From a virus, in the IMG/VR virus record IMGVR_UViG_3300020411_003746, positions 1 through 34,479 of that record: a stretch of 34,479 nt of DNA; one strand, written 5' to 3'. This document shows positions 22,178 to 33,500 of the stretch, in pieces. Made by a program: the position numbers and the translations under genes. Under the pieces are notes generated by a model. That model was not told the origin of the DNA. It searched no databases and was given only the letters and a program-made list of their open reading frames with translations. How positions within the stretch are numbered: position 1 is the stretch's first letter; every line of letters begins with the position of its first letter.

Positions 22178-25100
22178 TGGCTCTAGTCAATAATAATTTA
22201 TCTTCAGTTGTAGATTTTCAATTTCCTGAAGTAATTAGAAATGAAAATCCTGATTTTGTTAGGTTTATAAAATCTTATTATCAATTTTTAGAATCTATTC
22301 AATTATGTGTTAAAGATTCTACAGGAGATTTTATAGAAGGAACAGATGTCCGTGGAGCAAATTCCAAAGCTGTTGGAAAAATACTTTCAATTGATACTTC
22401 TGAAGAATTGGGAGAGGGTATTTATCTTTATGTACATCAAACTAAGAGTATTATTTTTCAAGAAGGTGAAATTGTTTCTTCAGATTCCGCATCTGGAAAT
22501 TTAAGTCATTTCAAAAGAAATCCATTAAATGCTTCAAAAAGTTTAATAGATTGGACAGATCCACATACTGTAAATAATGAATATTTTGGAAGTAATCGTG
22601 GTGAATTTTTTGAAAATTATCCTGAATGGTTAAAGGTTGATAAAGAATTATTTCTTACAAAAATTAGAGAACTATATTTAGAAAAAGGTAATGAAAGATC
22701 TTATAAGACACTGTTTAACATGGCTTTTGGTCCTGTTAGGGGAAGATTACAAGAAAATTTAGAATTTTACTACCCAAAGGTAGATATATTAAAACCTTCT
22801 TCTGGTGAATGGATTATCCAAACAACTTTACAAATTTCTCCAGATTTATCAAATTATGATTTTATAGCTAAAGAGATTGTTGGTGAAGAATCACTTGCGT
22901 CTGCGTTTGTAACTGAAGTTTCTCTTAAAAAAGTTGCTTCAACACAAGTTCTTGAATTATATTTAAAAAATACAATAGGAAAATTTTTGCTTGGTGAAAA
23001 AATTGAAGCGACTTCTGCAGAATCTGACGGCCACTTTGCTAATACAAATCTTTTGGGGATGTTGACGACAGACCCCAATAAAGAATCTATAAAAATCTTA
23101 GATGGTGGAAATGGTTACTTAGATGAAGAAGATTGTCCACTAGTTAATGCAACTGGTGTTGGAGCAAAAATGACAATCAATGAAACTAGTCAAGATCAAG
23201 TAGTAAAAATTCAAATTGATAATCCAGGAAATGGATATCAAGTGGATGATGCAGTTGATTTTGATAATCATTCAACAATACCAGTATCTAGTGCCAGAGC
23301 TAAAGTCAAAACATTAAAACCAACAACATTATTTACAAAATCTATAAACAATGAAAGATTGTGTGATGTTTGTCAGACTCATGTTTTGTTTTTAGAAACG
23401 AATACAGATATTCCAATAAGAGAAGGATTTTTAATTTCAAATTATTCAGTATATGAAGATGCACTTTCTACTAAAAAAGGAATAGTTATAGATGTTTATT
23501 CAAATACAAATTTTAGATATACATCAACAGAAGGATCTCTTTTTACTAATGGTGATACTCTTTATGCTTATAATGATCAAGGTCAAGCATACTATCCACA
23601 CTTAGTATCTGAAGTTTCCGGACCAAGTATTCCTTATACTAATGATATAACATTAGATTCTCCTGATTTTTCTCAAACAAGTGCTAATACAAACTTTGAA
23701 GGATCATTTACACAAAATAGAGAATCTATTTTGACAGAATCAAATGATTCAATAATTTCTGAATCAGGTGATCATATTATATCAGAAAAATTTAGAGATC
23801 CGATTAATATTAATTCTACTTTAGATAATTTTTCATTTTATGATAAAACATTTGGTGAAATAAGTGAAATAGAAATATTGTCTTTTGGTAAAAATTATAC
23901 CGGAATACCAACTGCGAGTATTAAAACAAATTCAAATCTAAAAGAACTTAATGATCATTCAGAAAATTTTACAATGGGAACTAATGGTTCTTTAAGTATT
24001 CCAATTCTTGGTGGTGCAATTAAAAGTATAAGAATTGATAATCCAGGAGCAGCTTTTTCAAATACCGCTCCAGGATTTGATTTTAGTAATACTGGTGATG
24101 GTTTAGCAAACGCTACAATAACATTAGACTCTACAAGATATTATGATGGATATTATAAAGGATCTGACGGCCAGTTGAGTTCTCATAAAAAAATTCAAGA
24201 TAGTAATTATTATCAAGATTTTTCATATGTCCTATGGGCAGATCAAGATGTTAATAATTATAGAGATTTAGTTTTAAATACAATTCATCCAGCAGGAACT
24301 AGGATGTTTGGTGAAGTTGTGGTTAGATCTCTTTTAGATTTAAGATTGTTTGAACAAAATAAAAGAGATATAAATTGGGGAGCAGTTCAAAACAATGCTG
24401 TTTATAGATGGTTGGGTATCATTTATGAACAAATGATCAATTTACAAATTCCAGAATATACAATTACAGGTGCAAAAAATTGGGAAACGTATTTTGAGAT
24501 TAATACTGAAGATATAGTTTATATAGATGGTGTTCCATTAAAAAATGGAACAATTTCTACAGTAGCTACAAACACATTTGAAAATGATTTAAAAGTAGAA
24601 AATCATTTACCACATGATGTTAGATTTTGGTCAACAATTCAATCATACAATTTAGAATTGATTGATGTAAAATATGAAAAATATCATTATGATTTGGAAC
24701 CAATGGATATAAATGTAAATTCAACATCTATTACATTAACTTTGGATTATTATCCTGGTTCATTGTTGGTTTACAGAAATGGTAATTTAATTCCTAAAAA
24801 TGAGGTGGATCAGTCTTCAGGAACAACATTTACAATACCACTAAGTTCAGATGATAAACAAAATGGATCAGATGCTATTAATTCACAAATAGAAGTAACT
24901 CAAAGTTATATTAAAATTAAAGTAAAACCTCATGATCATATTGATGGTGGAAAATCTTTAATTCTTGATGATGTGTTTGGTCCTTTGGATGGTGGACATC
25001 CTAGTTTAACACGTTGGACACATAATATACCAAATCCTTATAATATATCATCATATGAAGAAACAATGGATGGTGGAAACGCCGGTCCACCTGAAGATCC

Positions 25101-25755
25101 AGGGTTTTATTTAAATGAAGATGATGTAGTATATGTTCAATGTGATGGAGAATTGAATGATGTTATTAGGGAACAAAAATTTTTAATTAAAAATATTGAT
25201 GGTGATAAGAGAGAAGCAATTTTATATCAATTGTCTGATTGGCCTTTAAAAAATTATTTAAATGCAGGACAAGTAGATAATCAAGTTGATTTTAAATTGT
25301 TTAAACCAAGTAAAGATTTATGGTCAACTAGTATAATAAAAATGTTAGAAAATGAGAGGGTTGGATATTATAGAAAAAATACAATTGATGAATATTATTT
25401 TGAACAAAATTCAGATATGAGAAATGTATTTTCTGCAGATGATAATATATTTTTAGATAAAACTTATTTAAGTATTAATGAAGATATATTAATGGAAGAT
25501 GGAAATACAATTGGGATAGAACAACTAAATACTAATATGAGTTTGGAGGGTGTTGTTGCAAAAGGGCCAAATGATATTGATTGGAGACTACCAATAAATG
25601 AATATCAATATCATACAGTTGAATCTGTTGATCCTTATAGAATAGTTTTAGGTCAGCATGTCAGTCATAGATTGAACTCTGGATACCTTGGTAGTTCATA
25701 TCACGTACCAGCATACTATACATTACAAAGTCAAACTATAATGAAAAGAATATAA
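22177..25755 (+). CDS. 7: gp7, baseplate wedge subunit
   Basis: gp7 is the long wedge protein that runs along the gp6 heterodimer and carries gp8 and gp10 in T4. This 1192-aa protein is somewhat longer than T4 gp7 (1032 aa). It begins with a typical NNLSSVVDFQFPEVIRNENP segment, then FVRFIKSYYQFLES, and continues with the characteristic LTKIRELYLEKGNERSYKTL. GNGY modules occur near residues 311 and 353, and a period-8 repeat (IxxExGD) lies at residues 517-540. The C-terminal half contains wedge features such as WADQDVNNYRDLVLNTIHPA and GVPLKNGTIS. It directly follows gp6 (TAATG). Its stop lies inside the late promoter of gp8. Confidence 0.85.
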   Translation: MALVNNNLSSVVDFQFPEVIRNENPDFVRFIKSYYQFLESIQLCVKDSTGDFIEGTDVRGANSKAVGKILSIDTSEELGEGIYLYVHQTKSIIFQEGEIVSSDSASGNLSHFKRNPLNASKSLIDWTDPHTVNNEYFGSNRGEFFENYPEWLKVDKELFLTKIRELYLEKGNERSYKTLFNMAFGPVRGRLQENLEFYYPKVDILKPSSGEWIIQTTLQISPDLSNYDFIAKEIVGEESLASAFVTEVSLKKVASTQVLELYLKNTIGKFLLGEKIEATSAESDGHFANTNLLGMLTTDPNKESIKILDGGNGYLDEEDCPLVNATGVGAKMTINETSQDQVVKIQIDNPGNGYQVDDAVDFDNHSTIPVSSARAKVKTLKPTTLFTKSINNERLCDVCQTHVLFLETNTDIPIREGFLISNYSVYEDALSTKKGIVIDVYSNTNFRYTSTEGSLFTNGDTLYAYNDQGQAYYPHLVSEVSGPSIPYTNDITLDSPDFSQTSANTNFEGSFTQNRESILTESNDSIISESGDHIISEKFRDPININSTLDNFSFYDKTFGEISEIEILSFGKNYTGIPTASIKTNSNLKELNDHSENFTMGTNGSLSIPILGGAIKSIRIDNPGAAFSNTAPGFDFSNTGDGLANATITLDSTRYYDGYYKGSDGQLSSHKKIQDSNYYQDFSYVLWADQDVNNYRDLVLNTIHPAGTRMFGEVVVRSLLDLRLFEQNKRDINWGAVQNNAVYRWLGIIYEQMINLQIPEYTITGAKNWETYFEINTEDIVYIDGVPLKNGTISTVATNTFENDLKVENHLPHDVRFWSTIQSYNLELIDVKYEKYHYDLEPMDINVNSTSITLTLDYYPGSLLVYRNGNLIPKNEVDQSSGTTFTIPLSSDDKQNGSDAINSQIEVTQSYIKIKVKPHDHIDGGKSLILDDVFGPLDGGHPSLTRWTHNIPNPYNISSYEETMDGGNAGPPEDPGFYLNEDDVVYVQCDGELNDVIREQKFLIKNIDGDKREAILYQLSDWPLKNYLNAGQVDNQVDFKLFKPSKDLWSTSIIKMLENERVGYYRKNTIDEYYFEQNSDMRNVFSADDNIFLDKTYLSINEDILMEDGNTIGIEQLNTNMSLEGVVAKGPNDIDWRLPINEYQYHTVESVDPYRIVLGQHVSHRLNSGYLGSSYHVPAYYTLQSQTIMKRI

Positions 25756-25758
25756 ATA
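25751..25758 (+). promoter_or_regulatory. T4-type late promoter before gp8
   Basis: A perfect TATAAATA overlaps the stop codon of gp7. Transcription would start near 25764, giving a leader of about 27 nt with the Shine-Dalgarno sequence AGGAG before the gp8 ATG. The site would allow gp8 and the following genes to be expressed independently of the long upstream transcript. Confidence 0.6.
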
Positions 25759-25790
25759 AACATAAAGAATTATCATAGGAGTTTTTAATA

Positions 25791-27554
25791 ATGCCTGCTT
25801 TAGTAACAAGAAAATTTAGAATACACAACGCAAAGCAATTTAAAGAAAGCGTTGAAGAATCCTCAGCTTGGGGTGGTGCTACTGTTGATGGTTCAGAAGG
25901 CTCAACGAGTTTGAATGATCATTATTATCTTTTTATAGGAAAGACAACAGAATGGACTGATGATAATGATCCAGACATCCCCTTGGATACAAAAACTGAA
26001 AATACTTATTCTCCTTGGGATTCTATGATCTCAATGAAAAAGGTGGGTTATGGAGATATTTCTCATGTAATTCCAAGATATAATTGGACATCAAATACGG
26101 TATATTCAATGTATACACATGATGATCCAGAAATGCATTCTAATACTACTAGTCCATTAATAGTTATGACTTCGGACTTTAATGTTTATAAGTGTTTGGA
26201 CAATGCTAATAATTCAGTTTCAACATCAAGACCAATTTCTGTTAGTACTGAATCAGGTGCTATAGATGATAAGTATGGTCAAGATAATTATAAATGGAAA
26301 TATCTTTATACAATTACTGCTGCAGAAGCTTTGAAGTTTGTCACACCAAATTTTATTCCTGTAAAAACATTAAGAAGTGCAAATTCAGCTGGGTTTTCTG
26401 GATCAACTGGAATTGCATATGATGATGGTTCCGCACAATATGATATAGAGACAAATGCTGTAGATGGTTCTATAGAAGTTTATACTGTTGAACAAAAAGG
26501 ATCAGGATATCAATTTTTTAGTGGTTCATGTTTGGATGGTGTTAATGATTCTAGTACAACAAAAGTTGTTAGTTTAACATCTGGCGTTAATGTTACCAAT
26601 GGTGTTTATGACAATTCTGGTATCTATGTTAATAATTTAGTTAGAAAAGTACTATCATATGAATATGATGCAAATAACAGTAAAGCTATTTTTACATTGG
26701 ATGAAGCTTTACCATCTGCTGCAACAGGCGCGTTTCATGTATTTCCACAAATTAAAGTTTATGGTGATGGTGTTGGTGCAAATGCAAGATGTTTAGAAGG
26801 TTCTGAATCTGGAACAATTGGTGCGGTTTTTGCAGGAGATGTTGGAGCAAATTATGGTTCAGCTGAAGTAAAAGTCATTCAAAACGGTTATAGTGCATCT
26901 GGTATAGGTGGAATAGTTAAACCCATCATATCACCAAAAGGTGGACATGGATATGATATAGTTGAAGAAACTGGAGCAAATTATGTGATGGTTAATTCTA
27001 GGTTGGAACAAAGTGAAAATGATAAATTTACAGTATCTAATGATTTTAGAAAATTGGGTGTTATAAAAAATCCATTAACAGCTAATGGTACTCATAGATA
27101 TACAGAAACGGTTGGTACTCAAGCAGTTACAGTTAGAGTTGGATCTGTTTCTGGAACGGGATTTATTTCAGATAATGTTATTGAGGGACAAACATCAGGA
27201 GCAACTGCAAAAATTGTTGATGTTACTGATGTAGAAGTAAATGGTGTAAATTATAAAGATTTGAGAGTTATTTCAATTGTTAATGGTCCAGGACTTTCAG
27301 ATAGAAATAATGGAGTTACGCCTGTAGTTGGAAGTGATATGACCAATATCGCTGGTGGAATGGTGTCTGGAATTATGGGAGGTTTAATAGATGGAGAAGG
27401 TATTACTTGTAGTGGAAGTACTGCGACATTGATTTCACTAACTGCGGGTGAAATGAAAAAATATACAGGTGATATTATTTACATAGAAAATCGTTCTCCG
27501 GTCGCAAGGGCAGCAGATCAGACAGAAGATATCAAACTAATTATAGAATTCTAA
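25791..27554 (+). CDS. 8: gp8, baseplate wedge subunit with large insertion
   Basis: gp8 is a dimer in the T4 wedge. Both ends match T4 gp8 from memory: LVTRKFRIHNAKQFKESV and WDSMISMKKVGYGDISHVIP...WTSNTVYS at the N-terminus, YKWKYLYTITAAEALKFVTP near residue 165, and the C-terminal MKKYTGDIIYIENRSP-x-ARAADQTEDIKLIIEF-like block (T4: GEMIYMENRPP...MDQTEEINILF). The protein is 587 aa against 334 in T4. The extra ~250 residues lie between about 200 and 550 and are Gly/Val/Thr-rich beta-type sequence with a GSGY module and a FISDNVIEGQTSGATAKIVD segment of a kind common in phage structural proteins. AGGAG precedes the ATG. Confidence 0.9.
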   Translation: MPALVTRKFRIHNAKQFKESVEESSAWGGATVDGSEGSTSLNDHYYLFIGKTTEWTDDNDPDIPLDTKTENTYSPWDSMISMKKVGYGDISHVIPRYNWTSNTVYSMYTHDDPEMHSNTTSPLIVMTSDFNVYKCLDNANNSVSTSRPISVSTESGAIDDKYGQDNYKWKYLYTITAAEALKFVTPNFIPVKTLRSANSAGFSGSTGIAYDDGSAQYDIETNAVDGSIEVYTVEQKGSGYQFFSGSCLDGVNDSSTTKVVSLTSGVNVTNGVYDNSGIYVNNLVRKVLSYEYDANNSKAIFTLDEALPSAATGAFHVFPQIKVYGDGVGANARCLEGSESGTIGAVFAGDVGANYGSAEVKVIQNGYSASGIGGIVKPIISPKGGHGYDIVEETGANYVMVNSRLEQSENDKFTVSNDFRKLGVIKNPLTANGTHRYTETVGTQAVTVRVGSVSGTGFISDNVIEGQTSGATAKIVDVTDVEVNGVNYKDLRVISIVNGPGLSDRNNGVTPVVGSDMTNIAGGMVSGIMGGLIDGEGITCSGSTATLISLTAGEMKKYTGDIIYIENRSPVARAADQTEDIKLIIEF

Positions 27555-27558
27555 AAAT

Positions 27559-30500
27559 ATGTCAACATTAAGTTTACTATCAACGTTACAGCAATCACCT
27601 TATTTTGATGATTATAATGAAACTAAAAAGTTTCTTAGAATGTTATTTCAACCAGGTGTATCATTACAAGTCAGAGAATTAACACAATTACAAACTATCT
27701 TACAAAATCAAATCTCAAGGATGGGAGATGCATTTTATAAAGATGGTAGTTTGGTGACAGGAGGACAATTTAGTTTTGATCCAAATGTTCATTACATTAG
27801 ATTAGCAGATGATGCTGATCCATCACAATTTTTAAATCAAAAGGTTCAGTTATTGGGTGATGTTGCCACTTCTTCAGAAGTAATTGCAGCAGAAGATGGA
27901 ACTAATACTGAATCACCAACACTGATTGTAAGATATACTGGACCCACACTCATTACTTCAAATTCAAGTAGTATTCATGTTGTTGGTGATACGGCAATAA
28001 CTGCAGATCTAGCTTTAACAGGAACTGTTAGTGGACCAGCTTCCATTGCTACAGTTACCGAAGGAATTTATTATACTAATGGATTTTTTATTATAATTAA
28101 TGAACAATCTTTGGTATTAGAAAAATATAATAATACTCCAACTTATAGAGTTGGTATTACTATTTCAGAATCAGTAGTTACTAGTTCTGGTGATTTATCA
28201 TTATTAGATAATGCTTCAGGTTCATTTAATGTAAATGCACCAGGAGCTGATAGATATACTATTAATTTACTTTTAGATAAAAAATCTTTTAATAGCATTT
28301 CTGATGAATCATTTATTGAAATGATGAAAATTGATAATGGCGAATTGATAAAATTAATAAATTATCCAATATATTCTGAATTAGATCATACCTTAGCAAG
28401 AAGAACATTTGATGAATCTGGGGATTATACGGTACGTCCATTTTTAATAAATGTAAATGACCATAAGGGTTCAACAGGAACAACATCATCTAGTACAACA
28501 ACAAATATTATTGGTGACAATACAAGTTTTTTAACAGAATTCTCTGTAGGTGATTCAATATATTTAACTAATGGATCAGTAAGTTCAACTTCAACAACAA
28601 TTTCATCAATATCAAATAATACTTCTATGTTGGTAGCTGATCAAGTTGGTACAGGACAAGTTCAAAAAATAATTAATAATGATAAAGTTTCATTAGGTTT
28701 AGAGCCAGGAAAAGCGTATGTTAAAGGTTATGAATATGAAAGTATTGGAACACAATATGTTGATTTAAGAAAAGGAAGAGATACAACTAAATTAGAAGAT
28801 GTGGTAGTTAATCCAAATTTTGGTAATTATTTTAGAGTAGATAATATAAGAGGTGTTCCGGATATAGATACTCATTCTAAGATTGATATTCACTGTTCAA
28901 CAACAATTGATTACAATTCATCTAATGATTATAATAAAACAAAAATAGGAACAGTAAGACCAAGACAAATAGATTATTTTTCAGGTACTCCAGGAGAACC
29001 TGATGGTACTTATGATTTTTATGTCTATGATATAAAATTTTCCAGTATTAATACATCTGCAGCATCTGGACTTGCCTCTGGAAATTTGACATTATCTCTT
29101 GACCCCACAACATCAGCGGGAAGTGATCCTTGTTATATTGGAGCTAAAATTAAAGTAACAAGTGGAAATGCTATTAATCAAATTAGAACAATTGTTGGTC
29201 ATTCAGGAAATGATGTATTAATTGATAGAGCTTTTACTACAGCAATTGCTTCATCTGATCAAGTTTCTTTAGATTTTTCAATAAAGCAAATTGAGTCATT
29301 TGCAGAAAATCTTTCAACAGGATTACATTTAAAAATTTCACAATATGGAAAAGTTGATAGATTAGATCCATCAAGTGATACAAAAATATTTGAAACAGAT
29401 AAAAATTCATTAGTATTTGATTTACCAGCAAATGTTGTTAAAACTGTAAAACCAAATCCAGATTCCAAATTTTCTTATGTTGTTAAACATTCATATAAAA
29501 ATGTTGCTTTTACTGCTGGTGAAGCAAGTAGAAGTTTGACTTTTGGATCTTTTATGCCAGGGTTAGAGGGGAGTTTAGGAACAACAGGATTTTTAAATAA
29601 TATATTAATTGTTGTTTCTGATAATCAAAATTCAGGAAGATCTGTTGGTGATATTATTAATATTATTCCCACAGGATTGTCAGATGGACAACCTAGAGCA
29701 TATTTAACAGGAACAAATACATTGACATTGGATACTAATGGTGTTGGAGCAACATCAGATTTGGCATCTAATGATACTTTTATAGCTACTGTTATAGTTA
29801 CTGTTTCATTGGAGGTTAGTGCAGTTTCAGGATTTAGAGTTAAAAATCATGTTTCAGGAACCATTGATTCATTTGTTTCAACTGATAGTGAATCTGTATT
29901 AAGAAATTCTGGACAATATGCCATAACAAATTCTACAGAATATTCCAAATCAGAAATAAGTTTAAGAACATCTGATGTTAGTAAATTGGTTGCGGTAATT
30001 GAATCTCCTGCAATGGATATGACAACATTAACTAATCAAGTATTATCTGATTCGATAGCAAATAATGATTCATATAATATAACTGATAATTATATTTTTA
30101 ATAATGGTCAAAAAGATAATTATTATGATCATGCATCAATCATATTAAAACCGGGAAAATCAGCACCAACAAAACCAATTTTAGTGATATTTAATTATTT
30201 TACCCATGGTGATCAAGATGGACCATTTACTGTTGATTCATATAGTGTTGATTATTCTTCCATTCCTGATTTCACGAGTCCTATTACCGGCAAAACAGTA
30301 AATTTAAGAAATACTTTAGATTTTAGACCAAGAAGAGTAGATGGTGATGTATCAGATAATTTCTCATTACAATCAAAAACTATTGAAGGTTCCACTAATT
30401 ATGTTTTACCAAGACTTCCTGACGCTGATGTTATATTAACAACTGATATTGAATATTATTTGGCGAGAAAAGATAAGGTAGTTTTGAATAAGAATAGAGA

Positions 30501-33500
30501 ATTTAGTATAATAGAAGGCGTTCCTTCAACTGATCCTATTGTTCCATTAGATAATGAAAATTCTATGACACTTTATATTGCTGATGTTCCTGAATATACT
30601 TTTAATTTAAATGATATTGATTTACAATATATTGAAAATAAAAGATTTACAATGAGGGATGTTGGTAAGCTAGAAAAAAGAATAGAGCAATTGGAATATT
30701 ATGCTGCACTTTCATTTTTGGAAAAAGACGCAAAAGATGAACCTGTCTTCACTGATGATGGTATTGAAAGATTTAAAAATGGAATTTTAGTGGATCAATT
30801 TTTGGGCCATGCGGTAGGTGATGTTTTAGATGATGATTATGCGTGTTCTGTAGATTATGATAGAAATACTTTAAGAGCACCTTATACTTCTGAAAATTTT
30901 AAATTTAATTTTGATCGTGTACAATCAAATTCAAATATTGAAAAAACAGGAGATTTAATTAGTGTAGCATATACTGATCAAGATTTTGTCAATCAACCTG
31001 TTACAACTAGAAAAGAAAAAGTAAATCCTTTTGGTTCAACTCCTTTTAATGGAAAATTGACATTATCACCTTCAAGTGATACATGGTTTACACAAAATAA
31101 ATATTCTGATGTTTTAATGAATCTTGAAGGACAAAATGATAATTGGATTTCAGGTAAATATAATTTTGGATTTGGAACTCAGTGGGATAGTTGGTCAAAA
31201 AATTGGAGTGGTATTGAGGTAAATAATGATGACATATCTAAAAAAAGAAAAAAGAAATCTACAACAACCAATGTTGATAGATCTGCAAAAACAGTTGAAG
31301 AAAATCTTTCAAGAGATGGTATCATTTCTCAAAATCAACCTGAATCAATTAAAAAGACAGTTAATAATAGAATAATTAATGATACAATTGTTCCATACAA
31401 TAGAACACATAAAATTGTTTTTAAAGCTGAAGGTTTAAAACCTAGAACAAGACATTACATTTATATTGATGACATTGAAGTAACAAGTCAATCTGAAGCG
31501 GCTTTGACATTATCAGTATCTTCTCAAAATACGTTTGAAGCTAAAGAAGGTGAATTTGTTGACGTTTTTGATTCTTCCAACAATTCAATAACTGGAACAT
31601 TAGTTTCTGTAGATTCTTCAGGAAACACATCATTTTTAATCACAAATACAAATGGTCCGTGGACTGATACTGCTGTTGTTACCACAAATTCACAAATCTC
31701 AGCAAATTATCCATTACAAACTGGAATGGATCTAAGAACTGCAACATTAACGGCAGCGGCCTCAAATACTACTTTTTTCTCAGATACAAGTGGTGTTATG
31801 GCAGGAACAATAGTGTTGAATGATGGTCAATTTAGAGCAGGAGAAAGATTAATTAGAATTACTGATGAACCTGATAATACTTTATCAAACACAAATTCAG
31901 TTGCGGAAAAAACTTATCATATCAAAGGGTTAGAATCTACAATTGACGGTTCAATTGTTTCAACAAGATCACATATTAGTAGAAGAGAAGATATTAGATT
32001 AAATTCTATAACAAAAGATCCTGTTTCAAGAAAAACTAAATCAGTAAATTCAACTAATCCAATGGCTCAAACATTTCACGTCATGGAAAGTCTTTATCCA
32101 AATGGTTTATTTTTGAGAAATGTTTCATTATTTTTCTCAAAGAAAGACTCAGGATTACCAATACTTTTACATATTAGACCTATTGTAAATGGTGTTCCAA
32201 GTTTGTCTTCCATTTTACCTTTTAGTGAAGTTGTTTTGGGTCCAGATGATATTGTAGTAACAACTGCACCTTCAACTAGTGATGTTGCAAGTCAGACAAA
32301 ATTTGAATTTTCTTCACCTGTTTACTTAACACCTGGAGAATACGCATTTACTTTAACCACTAATAGTATGAATTATGAATTATTTACTTCTATTGAAGGT
32401 GATATGGTAACAAACAGCTCTAGTCCAAACACTAAAGCTGCAAAACCTACAGAAGTAGGAAATTTCTTTGTTACTCAAAATACTAGTGAATGGATTCCAG
32501 TAAAAAATAGAAGTTTGATGTTTAAGGCACAAAGATGTTCTTTTCAAACATCATCTCATGTTGCTAACGCTTTTGCATTAGATATAAATCCAAAAGCATT
32601 ATCATCATCAACTGCTAATACTTCTTTTGATCTATTTAAAGTAGTTTCTTCCGATTTAGAATTTTCTAGTTCTGTTTTAGAATATCAATTTCAAGCTACT
32701 CCAAATAGTGATGTTGATCCTAATGCACAATTTAGAGATGTTACTTATACACCATTTTCTCAAAATAAAAATAAAAAATTAAATCAAAGAAAATTTATTA
32801 GAAATGAATATTATGATTTAAATTCAAAACCTGATTTTAATTTACAATGTTCAATGTCTACAAGTGACACTTTTACATCACCAATTTTAGATGTATCAAG
32901 AATAAATTTAATTACAGTAAAAAATGAAATTTCCAATGGAGAAGTATTTGACGAAAATGTTTCAATTATTACTCCAGGATCAGGATATAATGGTGGTGTT
33001 GCAGGAGACACTACTGTTGATATTGTTGGAACAACTGGATTGGGTGGACAATTAACATTTACTACAGATGATACAGGTTCTATAATTGGAACAACCATAT
33101 CTAATCCTGGAAGTGGATATTTTGACGATATTAGTGTGAATCTTGTTGGTGGAACAGATGGTGAAATAAAAATATCATCGGAAACAGATCAAAGAGGTGG
33201 AAATAGTAAAGGAAGATATATTACTAGAAGGGTTTCTCTTGCTGATGGATTTGATGCAAAAGACTTGATGGTTTACTTTAGAGCTTACAAACCAAGCACA
33301 TCAAATATTTTAGTATATTACAAAGTATTGAGTGCTAATGATCCTTCTACTTTTGAATCAAAATATTGGACTAGAATGGAACAAACTACAGATGTAAACA
33401 TTTATTCTAATAATGAAAACGATTTTCAAAATTATACTTTTGGTACTACTAATAGTAGTGCAGCATATGTGAGTGAGGGTACAACTTATAATGAATTTAA

